DNA of 64,000 nucleotides from Hemicordylus capensis (lineage: Eukaryota > Chordata > Lepidosauria > Squamata > Cordylidae), in assembly GCF_027244095.1 (NCBI RefSeq), contig NC_069660.1, positions 142,341,834-142,405,833 on the forward strand. The letters run 5' to 3'. Under the pieces are notes generated by a model. That model made no database searches. It was given only the letters and a program-made list of their open reading frames with translations, and had not been told where the DNA came from. Below are positions 23,246 to 34,428 of this stretch, piece after piece (position 1 is the stretch's first letter; each line of letters starts with the position of its first letter). A program made the translations under genes and the position numbers.

Positions 23246-23631
23246 ACAATGCAATGGGGAAGTGACAATTTTTGATGCCCTCCCCTTCTTCATGATGCAC
23301 TCATCTGAAAATATGCCCCTGAGGGTTGTGCAGCCCTTGAAGACATATTTCTAGATGGCACAGTGGGATTCCTGGGAATTTTTGGTGACACAGAGGGCTT
23401 CCTGGGGTGGCAAAATTTGCTTGACTTTGCTGCATTAGTGCAATTAGTTGGCAAATTCAGTTGGGCTGCTCTCTCACTGCACCGGTGCATCATTGACCTG
23501 TGTGTAAGCCACAATTTTTGAATTGATGCAAAATGATATGGGAGTTAAATATAGGCGTCTATGATGGCCCACTCAAAACATACAAGAAATTGCTTGATTT
23601 TGCAGTGATCCAATGAGGAACATATTGTGTA

Positions 23632-24360
23632 CAGGTGAAACTCGGAAAATTAGAATATCGTGCAAAAGTCCATTAATTTCAGTAATGCAAATTAAAAGGT
23701 GAAACTGATATATGAGACAGATGCATTACATGCAAAGTGAGATAAGTCAAGCCTTAATTTGTTATAATTGTGATGATCATGGCGTACAGCTCATGAAGAC
23801 AAGGATTGAAGAATAGAACAATATCGGACCTCTGAAAAGTATAAGCATGCATATGTATTCAGTACTTGGTTTGGGCCCCTTTTGCAGCAATTACTGCCTC
23901 AATGCGGTGTGGCATGGATGCTATCAGCCTGTGGCACTGATGAAGTATTATGGAAGACCAGGATGCTTCATTAGCGGCCTTCAGCAATTCTGCATTGTTT
24001 GGTCTCATGTCTCTCATCCTTCTCTCGGCAATGCCCCATAGATTCTCTATGGGGTCAGGTCAGGCGAGTTTGCTGGCCAATCAAGCACAGTACACTGTAT
24101 ACTTTTCAGAGGTCCGATATTGTTCTATTCTACAATCCTTGTCTTCTTGGTTCCATGTAATATTCTAATTTTCTGGGATTGTGGATTTGGGGTTGTCATG
24201 AGCTGTACGCCATGATCATCACAATTATAACAAATTAAGGCTTGACTTATCTCGCTTTGCATGTAATGCATCTGTCTCATATATCAGTTTCACCTTTTAA
24301 TTTGCATTACTGAAATTAATGGACTTTTGCACGATATTCTAATTTTCCGAGTTTCACCTG
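23632..24360 (-). mobile_element. Tc1/mariner element, internally deleted, very similar TIRs
   Basis: A 729-base element flanked by TA on both sides (23630-23631 and 24361-24362). The outer about 165 bases form terminal inverted repeats beginning CAGGTGAAACTCGGAAAATT, with only one difference that I can see. The right inner arm holds about 50 extra bases absent from the left. The interior keeps only the transposase C-terminus on the minus strand. I recall this family as Tc1-like and common in fish and squamates; that is memory, not a search. Confidence 0.92.
23859..24090 (-). pseudogene. Tc1-type DDE transposase, C-terminal remnant
   Basis: The minus-strand reading gives LDWPANSPDL, the DDE-family block before the last acidic residue. 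After a one-base deletion it resumes as IENLWG-like sequence, then RRMRDMRPNNAELLKAANEA, CHRLIASMPHRIEAVIAAKG and AQTKY before a stop. The N-terminal DNA-binding domain and the first catalytic aspartate are missing, so it cannot be active. Copies of this kind move only with transposase supplied in trans. Confidence 0.85.
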
Positions 24361-24362
24361 TA

Positions 24363-25176
24363 TGAATAGGCCCTAAAAGCCTGCAAGTAACTCCCACGTG
24401 CTTCAGTAAAACTTACTCTGCGTAAGTATGCATAGGATTACAGCTTAAGCCTAGTAAGTTGGTCTGGTAGGAAATGAGTGAAAAATTTTATAAGTGAATG
24501 CAGCTAGAATACATAAAGAGTGTAATTCTTTAAAAGTCAAGAAGACACTCTCCTTTATTTAAGAAGTGAGAAATATTTTTCAACTATGGATTGCTTCAAA
24601 CAATTCTACCTATTAAAAAGCCATTAAATCTAGGGAAGCAGAGAAGCATGTCCACAACAGCTGTTCTCAGGAAATACTTTGTGTTAGAAACTATTATTCG
24701 AAATTGAAGGTCAAGTAGAACAACAGTGTTCACTTGAAGTTGTTTCTCTTCTTTTTTTTTCCTCTTAGAAAAAATGAACATGGCTTTATTCTTTTAAAAT
24801 GGATCAGATGGGGCAACATTTGGGAATAAACAAAGTCGGTGTGACTATAATTTTGATGATTGATGGCTAAATAGAAAATGACTTAACACAAAATCCATAC
24901 AACACACCTCCCTATGGATGTACATTATCTGAGAAAAAGAGAGAAATTCTGATCATCCAGTATGAAGACAATTTTGAAGAAAATACTGTAATTCAACTTA
25001 AAAGACTGTATACTTAATGCTTTCAGGATTTCAACTTCAGAGCCGAAATGCGGAGACCTAGAACCTTGAATAATAGAGCACTTCAAATTACAGTTCAAGA
25101 AATTAGCGTGTTCAGGTTTTCTTTGGGTGTACACCAAGTCCCATTAAACTCAATAAGAACTTTGCTATAAGTGAAT
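24363..25176. other. No feature recognised
   Basis: Ordinary AT-rich DNA between the Tc1 element and the right inverted arm. Confidence 0.4.
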
Positions 25177-25536
25177 GCTCAGCATTTTTGTTTTTGTTTT
25201 TAATAGAGTTGTAAGATCCCTTGGTAGTTGAATGAGTAGTGCTATTTCATGGCACTCCCTAAGGTATCTGTCAAGGAATCTTTTTTTGTTCCCCCCAGAT
25301 CCCTTTGGAAGTTCAGTTTGCATTGACAAATTAAACTACCAAGGGATCTTGGAAGAACTATTTTGGAGGCTCAAAAAAGCTGACCAGAACCTAAAGAGCT
25401 GCTGACATAAGTGACTACAATATTTTCAGTAAAGCTCTTGCTAAAACATGCTGTGCTGGTTGATTATTTCACCATAAGAACATAAGAACAGCCCTGCTGT
25501 TTCAGGCCCAAGGCCTATCTAGTCCAGCATCCTGTT
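25177..25536 (-). repeat. Right arm of the inverted repeat, ending in CR1 3' UTR
   Basis: Reverse complement of 21533-21884. Its outer 65 bases (25472-25536) are the CR1 3' end: CATAAGAACATAAGAACAGC, then CAAGGCCTATCTAGTCCAGC and ATCCTGTT. This arm keeps two TTCTTATG tail units where the left arm has one. Confidence 0.85.
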
Positions 25537-25721
25537 GGATGTCCATACATGTGATGCACACATGTCCTGATCATGCAAGCAGGGCCTGTCAAATGAAGTA
25601 TCATCTGAACCATTATAGGAATTATGTTTGAACAAGATGATGTTTCCTTGAAGGAACCTCTTTGGTGTTGCCTAGAAGAAGCAACTCCTTTATCCCACAA
25701 CAAACCCCAACTCCTTTTTGG

Positions 25722-25790
25722 TCCCACAACAAGCCCCCAAGATCACCACTGCTTTATATGCAGTGATGATCTTGGGGGTTTGTTGTGGGA
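25722..25790. repeat. 31-bp-arm hairpin
   Basis: TCCCACAACAAGCCCCCAAG, continued to 25752, pairs with 25760-25790 with two mismatches around a TTTATAT loop. A third copy of TCCCACAACAAACCCCAA lies just upstream at 25693-25710 in direct orientation. The structure is local and belongs to no family I recognise. Confidence 0.85.
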
Positions 25791-26123
25791 TGGATGGAGC
25801 CTCAGATGCTTAGAAATGGCCTTGTAACCCTGTCCAGACAGATGAGCATTAACCACTCATTTTCGTAGGTCTCTGGAATTCTTTTGATTATGACATGATG
25901 AGTTCCCACTGATTGTCATGGTGCAGTCCTAATTCAGGACCTTTATGAAGGACAGGTTGCCCAGACTCAGTTATGCAGCTTTCTTCTGCAGAGTGGTTTA
26001 CTTGTTACCCAATTAGTTAGTCACTTGATAGTTATTAGCCCATTAATTGTGCTAAGGACACTAGGGGTTCACTAACTATCTCACACATTGATCCTGAAAT
26101 AGTCTCACTTTGTATATTATTGA
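25791..26123. other. No feature recognised
   Basis: Unassigned AT-rich DNA. Confidence 0.4.
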
Positions 26124-26581
26124 GGCTGCATTTGCATGTAATGTGGAACCCGAGTTGAAGGAGCAAGAGGTTGTCCTACCATTTCATGTGAATGCATGCA
26201 ACTCCAGTTCCGTGCAGTGACCAACCCAAGGTTTTGTTTTACAAACTCCAATCTGAACCCTCAGGTTGTAGTGAGTTCCGTCTCTGCCACCTGAGGTTAG
26301 ATGGAGCCTGCATTGCATCCGAATTCAGAACTGCAGGTTGCATCCCCTTCAAATAGATTGGAGGGAGAAAGCTCCTCCCTCAGCTCCAGCCATAACTGGC
26401 TGCACAGGCTGTCCTTCATACAAGAGAAAGCCACACAGCCTGTTCCACCTCCTCTCTGCTGTAAAGCTGACCGCAGAGAGAGTGCTCTCCATGATGTCCA
26501 AATTCATACAGAAGAGTGGGGTGGGGAGTGGAACCATGGGTCCATTGAACCCATGGTTCCGCATTACATGTGAATGCAGCC
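26124..26581. mobile_element. MITE-like element with 27-bp TIRs, copy 2
   Basis: Left end GGCTGCATTTGCATGTAATG, right end complement GGCTGCATTCACATGTAATG. The two agree at about 24 of 27 positions when extended through GGAACC. The interior is non-coding, with hairpin-forming ACCATGGGTCC/GAACCCATGGT near the right end. The copy at 14128-14570 shares ends and interior. No unambiguous target duplication was found, so the superfamily is open. Confidence 0.8.
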
Positions 26582-27954
26582 AGTATCTCAAGAAACACAA
26601 CATTAATTCATGCCCTTTAATTGCATTAGGAAAGACTGGTTTCAATTATGCAAAGGTATCATGGTAAGACCTTGCAGTGTGATTACACTATTCTACTTGG
26701 GGTTCACAAACTTTTCTCAGCACTGTATAATTTCTTACCATACGAGGAGGGCCAGCTGGACAAAGCATCATCTGAACCAGCCTCAAGCTGGCTTGTATGC
26801 AACTCCAACCAGTTTCAGCAGCTCTGAGGCTTCAGTGGGAAGCAACAGGCTTTCCTCACACAATAACTAGCTACAGGGCAGCATTTAATACATAGGGGAC
26901 TTCTGCACTATATATGAAAAAGTGATGGTGGTGACCTCTCTCTCTGATAATAGGGAGGAATGTATCCTGGTGATCTAAAACTGCTCGTTAAATCTCAGAG
27001 GAAGTACAGGGAGAAAATAATTACTTTCTGAAGGGGCCCTTTATCTCATTTTTCTCTTGTACTTCCCCCCTACTACTTGGCCTATTGACAGATACCTCAT
27101 TCTGTAAGGTTCTATGTCTCTCTTAGAGGAGAGAGATCAGCTCATAATTTTCTAGGGGTTATTTTGCAGGTAGGACTCCAGGACACTACATTTAAATATA
27201 ACTAAATGAATGACTGTAGAGTCCATCCCACAGGTGCAAATGGATTTGTGTCATCTGTATTTTCCCTTTCCCTGAACTCACATTTAAACCTTATAACTGG
27301 AAAAAAATGAGCAAAAACCAAAACCTTTGCTTTGTCTGCGTAAACACAGAATATCTGGACTTGTTTAGCGCTACAACCAAATTTATCACTTATGACCACC
27401 AAAGCATGATTTAGCGGCAACATGTCAGAATCTCTTTCCTTGCTTGCATGTGTTCATAGTGACAGCTTGGCTCTGAACAAAAGACAAGTAGGCAAGCTTC
27501 AAATTAGACCATTTGTTCCCGGGTATTAACAAAGCAAAATAATAGCCCCTGCTGGCAGGCTGCCTATATAAGCTGTCCCTTCAGTATCACATAGCTTAGG
27601 AATTAATTAAACTGGTGACTTCCCCCTATCCTTTCTACATCATAATATGCAATGATGCAACTTAAAGTGAGGTTTCTATAAAGTTGACCTCACACACGTA
27701 TTTCTAAGACACCACAATCTGCATTTGATTTCTAAAGAAAACCAAAACAAACTTAGCCGCTTGTGGTCACCTTGACTAAATATCAACGATTTCCTATTAT
27801 GTGTTTATGCATGGGCAAACTACATGGGACAGTCCAAAGCAAACCTAAATTCCAGCTCAGATTACAGTGCACAGCTTACAGAATTGTACCAGTACATTTA
27901 AAACTGGCTTTATTATGGTGTGTGTATGGGCATAACTACACCAGAGACTAGTTC
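26582..27954. other. No feature recognised
   Basis: About 1.4 kb of unassigned DNA. No repeat family, RNA gene or exon was identified. Confidence 0.4.
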
Positions 27955-29600
27955 AGCTATCATAAAAACACGAAGAGCCCTCGCAGATCAGGCCAGAGCC
28001 CATCCAGAATCCCTTTTCCCAAAAGTGGCCCACCAAGCAAAAGATGAAGACATACCTCCTCTCCCACCCTTGTTCCCCTGCAACTGGCATTCAGAAGCCT
28101 ACTGCCTCTGAAAGGTAGCATGTAGACATCAGGACAAGTAGCCATTGACAGAGTTGTCCTGCATGCATTTGTCTAACCTTGTGACAGTGCATTTCATAGA
28201 TTAATTGTGCAATGTGTGAAGAAGCATTTCCTTTCATTTATTCTAAATCTTCTGCCAATCAGTTTCACCAAATGATTCCCGATTCTTGCATTGTGTCAGA
28301 GAGGGAGAAAAGCATCTCTTCACTTTCTCTACACTATGCATAATTGTATAAGCTTCAGACATGAGTCCCATAATTCATCTTTTCCCCCCCCCTAAACTAA
28401 ACCCCCTCAAACACTGTAGACTTTCCTCATAAGGAATGTGCTCCAGCCCTCTGATCATTTTGGTTGACCTTTTCTGGGTCTTTTTCAGTCTGTAATATCC
28501 TTTTTGAAATGAAGAGACCAGAACTATACTCAGGATTCCAAATGTGGTTGCATCATATGATTTGAATAAGGGCATTATAATAATAGCAGATTTATTTTTG
28601 ATCCCTTTCCTAATAATCCTTAGCATGGGATTTGCCTTTTAACAGCTAATGCACATTAGCTTAATGTTTTTATGAACTATCCAGCATGACTAAAAAATCT
28701 TTTCACTGGATAGCCATTGACAGTTCAGACTTCTTCAGTGCATATGTGAAAGTTAGGCTCGTTTGTCCCAATATGCTTTATGCTTATTTATCACATAAAT
28801 AAGCATAAAGCATATCACATTTGCCATGTTGTTACCCATTCACCCAATTTGCAGATATCATTTTGGAACTCTTTGCAATCAATTTTGGTTTTTACCAACC
28901 TGAATATCTGCATACTATCAAACTAGGCCTCATTGCTACTTACCACCTAACTCTGGATCATGTATGAACAAGTTGAAAAACGTTAGGTCAAATACATTTT
29001 TGTAGGGGATCGTATTTATTACTTCCCTCCATCGTGAAAGGTGTCCATTGGTTCCTTCTCTCTGCTTCTCATTCTGTGACCAATTCAAAAATAACTCCAG
29101 AGGCATTATCCACGACTGCTATGTTTACCCAAGACTAAGAGCCTTTGGAGAGGCACCTTGGCAAAAGCTTTTTGAAAGTCCAGATATATAATGTCAACTG
29201 GATCATCACCAGATGCCTGCTGATTCTCAAATAATTTTAGAAGGCTAGTGAGGCTGAAATTACTTTTGCAGAAGCTATGCTGATTCACCATCATCCAAGG
29301 CTTGTTTTTCTATTTGCTTAATTTTTTAAATCTTCAGTTAGGCTTTTCAGCTGTTCTGGAACAGATGATAAACTAAGTGGTCTGTAATTTCCCAGATCCC
29401 TTCCCCCAAAACATTTTTTAAAAACAGTGTTATATTGCATACCTTCCAATTTTCTTGTATCAAGCCCAATATTAGGGATGTTACATATTTTTGCTCAGTT
29501 ATCATCATTTTCAAATTATTTAAGAACTCTCAGGTAGATGCTGTTAGCCCAGTGATTTGTTAATTTTTATTTTCTATTTTATTCCTACTAACAAAAAACC
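27955..29600 (-). mobile_element. Old CR1 LINE, RT domain to 3' UTR
   Basis: On the minus strand it shows DDPVDIIYLDFQKAFAKVPL (RT motif), then near the end KKTQKRSTKMIRGLEHIPYE, a CR1 C-terminus. The 3' end at about 27955 reads as complement of AAAAACACGAAGAGCCCTCG and CAGATCAGGCCAGAGCCCAT. Divergence, stops and indels are much heavier than in the copy at 18.1 kb. An inserted perfect hairpin lies at 28771-28815. Confidence 0.88.
28771..28815. repeat. Perfect 20-bp inverted duplication inside CR1
   Basis: ATATGCTTTATGCTTATTTA (28771-28790) and its exact complement at 28796-28815 flank a 5-base TCACA. Other CR1 copies, as I recall them, have no such palindrome at this point in the RT. Confidence 0.9.
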
Positions 29601-32600
29601 CAAGACTAAGATAGGGCTTTCTCTACACACAAAAAAGCTAAAACATAGGAATTCCATACCTATTTGCTTATTAAATATCATTCTCCCTCAGATGCCTCCC
29701 TAATTTCTTTATCTAACGCAACATCGTCCTCCACATATGGATAGGTAGGGTGATAGCTTGTATAGATTGCTTTGTAGGCCTGGTATTGTCACCTACAATT
29801 ATTCTGTGGAGAGTACTCTTAGATCCAGTCCTCCTCTAGGCTTTTTCTCTCCCAAAAAACTGTGGAAAATATAGTTCAGTGAGGGAAACTAGTGAACATT
29901 CTTGGCACCATCCAAACACTACAAGCCCCAGGGTAATTTGGGAGAAGCCATGACCATTAAGCTTGCAAAACTGATGTCTGCTGTGTTGATATGCCCTATG
30001 TGCATGTTGCCATCATCCAATAACAGCATTTAACTCTCCCAGCAAAATCAATAGGATTTAAAAGATTAACTTCATCTGGATTTTGCTGATAGATTTTAAA
30101 AGGTCAAATGTATTTATTCTGACCTGAAGTCATAACAATGAAGACAGTGTGACATGATCATGAAGACAGGTCAGCAAAATATAAACTATCCACTTTATAG
30201 CCTATTTACAATTATGTTTTGTAAAAAGTAGTGGGGATTGCTTCTTATTAACATTCCCTGACCCATAAGTAGTGCCCTGAAAGGATCAGCCCATTTTGCA
30301 GTGGTGGGTGTTGGGAAAAGAGGAAAGTTATCATTGCTTCAGGTCTGAGGAGATATTCTCTGGTTTCCCCTGACAGAAATAGTGCTAGAAATGTGTGCTG
30401 CTGTTGATTCCAATGACAGATGATATTTATTTATCAATCCATTTAAACAAAGGGTCCAACAGGATCCCACAGTACTATGCCATCTCCGCATAAAGGAAAA
30501 CCACTATGGTTGATTCCATTCACTCAATGCCATGAACAGGATGATGTCACACAACTATAAAGCCAATCACATCTGGCTATTTGATAACATCACTGAAGGC
30601 AAGTGAAGTCAGCTGTGAATGAGAACAAGAAAGGGCAACATGAATGAACAGTTGACAATTCAGAAAGCAGAGCTGAAAATTTTGTAAAATAAGGGAGTGT
30701 ATTATTTACGCTTCACTAATGTTAAATGAAAAACTATTAGTAGTTTTAATTTGTTCACAAGTCCAGGCTTTGTTTAAACTTCTGTTCAGTGCTTTCTACC
30801 ATGATATGTATGATGTGCAGTCCCAGCCTGCCACATGCATTTGCAAAGGACACCCATTTTAAATCTAAACTTAACAGGCCTTTGAGTTTACTGAAGTAAA
30901 ATCTGCATCATAATGCAGCCAGAGCGTCTCCTTGGGGGAGGCCTTTCCATGCTACAGATGTACTATTGACTGGTGACTCAAAGAGGATCAACCACCTCCT
31001 ATGTGGAGGGAATATATCATTTGATATCTGAAGTGTTTACAAAAAGCTGAACGGCAGGGAGGTGACCTATTACCAAGCTCCTAAAACACAATGTCAACTT
31101 CTTTGTTGTTCTATATCTATCCCCTGGAGGTAGCACCTAAATCCAACTATTATTTATTTGGGAACTTTTTTCTATGTCAGGCAAAGCTTCCTTTCTCTTC
31201 AGTTTGGCCCCAGCTGTGATAACTCTCATGGAGAAACAAATTCAACTCCTTGTAGGCGTATGATCTTGTGGTATGTCTGTAGGTGCTTTTATTACAAAGG
31301 CAAAGAGAGACAACAGAGCTTGAGAGGGAACATATTCTTTTGGAATCCATGTAGGGAAAAGTGCACGAAATATATACACCTGCCCTGTTGTGTGAAAAAT
31401 GTCATATTGACTATTTTGCTGCAATTCCTCACCTATTTGGAAGCTACATGGCTATCATTCCTAGTGCTTAGTACTTTTATTAAATACTGTTCATCTTGCA
31501 TCAACAAAAATGGTGGAGGACTGGTCTAACCTGCTGGCTGACAGTTGCTTTGCACATGCATGCTCATCACTGCAGCACCAAGCAGTGATTTGTGTCTGTG
31601 GAAGGGCCAAAGATCAAACACCAAAGATGGCACTTGTGGATCATCTCACACAAAGTGTTTTTCAATTGATTCAGTTCCCACATTTAGGAGTGTTGGGGAA
31701 TTACGTGGGGGTCAATCCAATGACATTCATCCAATGACCAATACAATGACATTTATACAAATGTCCCCTTTTATGACTGAATATATAAATCATTTGTTAT
31801 CCTCAGGGGTGCCTCAGCAAGCAGAAAGCCCATACTGAGATTCACACAGTCATCTGTGAAGCAGCAATTGCAACAGGCATATGGCAGTTTGGCATTGACC
31901 TCTTTTCAGCAGTCTTCTTATACGGTGACCCTACTGTCTATCAATGGGGATCCAAATGAATAAGGCAAGCTTCTCATTTGATAATTAATGACCACATAAA
32001 TTGGTCACATTGAGCACTCCCTGGGAGGGGGAGATAGCAGGATGTGGTCTGAAGGTACATGGTATATCAATTTTTCTTCAGCTAAGCAGATCGGGGACTG
32101 GATAGTTCCTGGATGTGAGTCCACTTGCAAAGCCTATGTACACCTGCTGTGAATTCCATGATAGAAGATGAGTGGGAGATCAATGAAAGAAATAAAGAAA
32201 TGAAGGGGTTTTGAACCCCTGTAGAGTCAACAAGCCCTTCCACCTCTATGCAAAATTAGTGCTAACATGGGGGATATGTCTACCCTATACTTTCTAGAGA
32301 AGCGTTACTATTGGCAGACAGTGTATTACTTTAGTTCCTTTTAACACGTTCTGTGCTACAGTTATGTGCATATCATCATCAGTGTCTGCATAGTACTTTA
32401 CAGACTGACATGGGCAAAAAGGAGGTGGAGGAAGACACGTCTCCATCCCAAAGAATTTATAATCTAAATTTTGACAGATGGGCAACAGTGGATGAAAGGA
32501 CAGGGCATAGGCAGTTTTTGAACTGGGACCTAAAGTAACAGAGAGAGGTGGCATCATGTAGGTGTTCACAGAGGCAGTTCCAAGTATAAGGGCAGCAAGG

Positions 32601-34196
32601 AAAGCTGAGTAGAGCCATTGAAAGAGCAGGAGAACTCTGGAGAAAATGGGAGGTGCAATTGTTACAGGCAGGATATATGAGGACATAAAGGCAGAGATAA
32701 GGTTGAAAAGGATATGGAGGACTTTAAAGGTCATTAGACTAATTTACATTGCTAAGATTATATACAGTATGTGCAAACATCTCTGAACATTATGTCCCCC
32801 CTCCCCGCACTAAAGGAAGAAACTGCCTGGCTCAGCTTTTCTTATGTACCCTGGCTCTGGTCCATGGAAAAGCTGGGAAAGAGCTTGTATAATATCCCAG
32901 AGTACCATATCGTAGAATATAAACCACATTCAAAGGAGAGCATTCATGATTCAGGGTGCGAAAGCCAGGCTGCCCAAAGAGGCTACGTTTGTGCAGCACG
33001 AAGATTGCTTGCACAGCCTGCGACTGATGGGCTTGGTGTCAATGCTATTGTTCACAACTATCCAGATGCAGATTCAAGAATAGAACAGAGCATCTGCTTT
33101 CCCAATCCAAAGGTCAAAAAAAGAAGGGGGGGGGAATGCATTCACGCATTATGTTAAAGGCAGATTAAATGAAGGCCAAGAGAAAAATGCAAAGCACAGT
33201 CTGCACATGGAACAAGCATTCCAAAATTTGAAAATTGTAAATGTCCAGCTGAAGGCATTCATTCAAAATCCCACTGAAAGGCTGCTGTGTTCCCTTCTTT
33301 TCATGGCTTCTATGCCAATGTCTTCCAAGTTTAGAAAGAGCAATTTGCGGTCTGGCCAATGGGAATTTAGGTCTGCTAGTTAAATGGAAGAACAAGGTGT
33401 CCATGGAAAATGGCCTTCTTTTCAGCTTGACCACAAAAGAATAAGCCCCAATGAAGCAAATGGGACATGGCATATGAAAGGTTCCGGTAGGCACTTCACA
33501 TTACTACACCGCTATGACTGTTAGCCTAAGAAACACATTAGTGTCTTTTTCAGAGAGCTGGTACAAGAGTACATAGTGGTCTGCACTCTCCTCACACTGC
33601 CATTTCTGGCAAACAGGCTGAACAGAGTTTTTGAGTCCTTAAACCCTGCAACACTCAATTTCCTAGAGATGATAGTAGGAGAAAAGCAAATTCCTCCACC
33701 AGATTACCATCAACTCTCTACAGAAAACTATCAGTGTTACACTGCATGTCACAGTAGGTGCGACACAGCAGGTATTGCTCAGCAAAGTTGGCACATGTGG
33801 AATTGTTGGACATGATTGGGTATAAGAGTGGTTCTCTCACAGTTTTATGGTACTGTTAGCCATGTTGGAAATTCCATTACAGAAGCATAAAGGTGGAAAG
33901 TACAACCGTGGATCCAAACATTTTCCCAGAAGCCATTTTGGTCAAATTAGAGAACCTAAGTGGGAGAAACAATACAGGATAAATTTCCGAGGAAGGTGAT
34001 AAATCCTTGTACATTTTAAAGGGAAGCAGTTCAGTGCTGTTTGGTAGCAGCAATAGTGAGGATCTCTCTCTCCCTCACATTTACACTTTATGCTATGCCT
34101 TTGTAGCAGCAATAGAAGCAGCTCTGGAGGCATTATGCCTCTTCTTAACAACTGGCTCCATTTGCCTACCATTTTTGTTCCGATAATGCCTCTGGA
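29601..34196. other. Long stretch with no recognised gene
   Basis: About 4.6 kb with almost no familiar repeats. 32370-32760 has faint old-LINE character (TAGTACTTTACAGACTGACA, AAAGAATTTATAATCTAAAT, GAGGACTTTAAAGGTCATTA) and may be an ancient L3/CR1-like relic. A G-run is at 33127-33135. Frames of 100-146 codons occur at 31158, 32294 and 32771 without domain signals. Unique ancient DNA here could be worth a conservation check. Confidence 0.4.
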
Positions 34197-34345
34197 GTTA
34201 TTTATTTTATTATTTGTTTGTTTGTTTTATTATTAAGTTATTTATTTTATTATCAATCAATCAATTGTTATTAATTAAGTAATTAATTAAGTAATATACC
34301 ATCCAAGTCTAAAGGCTCCAGGAGGTTCACAGTTATGTTATAATG
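34197..34345 (-). mobile_element. L2-like LINE 3' tail
   Basis: A TTTATTTTATTA/TTTG tract is followed by AATATACCATCCAAGTCTAA and CAGGAGGTTCACAGTTATG, the reversed tail layout. Extensively decayed. Confidence 0.45.
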
Positions 34346-34428
34346 TAGCATTATCCCGATCTAGATTCATGGGACTAGTGGGGGGAAATATGGCAGCTGA
34401 ATGGAGCCACCCTCCAGGAAGAGTCTAG

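Noticed and set aside
31158-33157. Frames of 123-146 codons in the clean interval
   Set aside because: No recognisable domain, no supporting splice signals, and length within chance for this composition.
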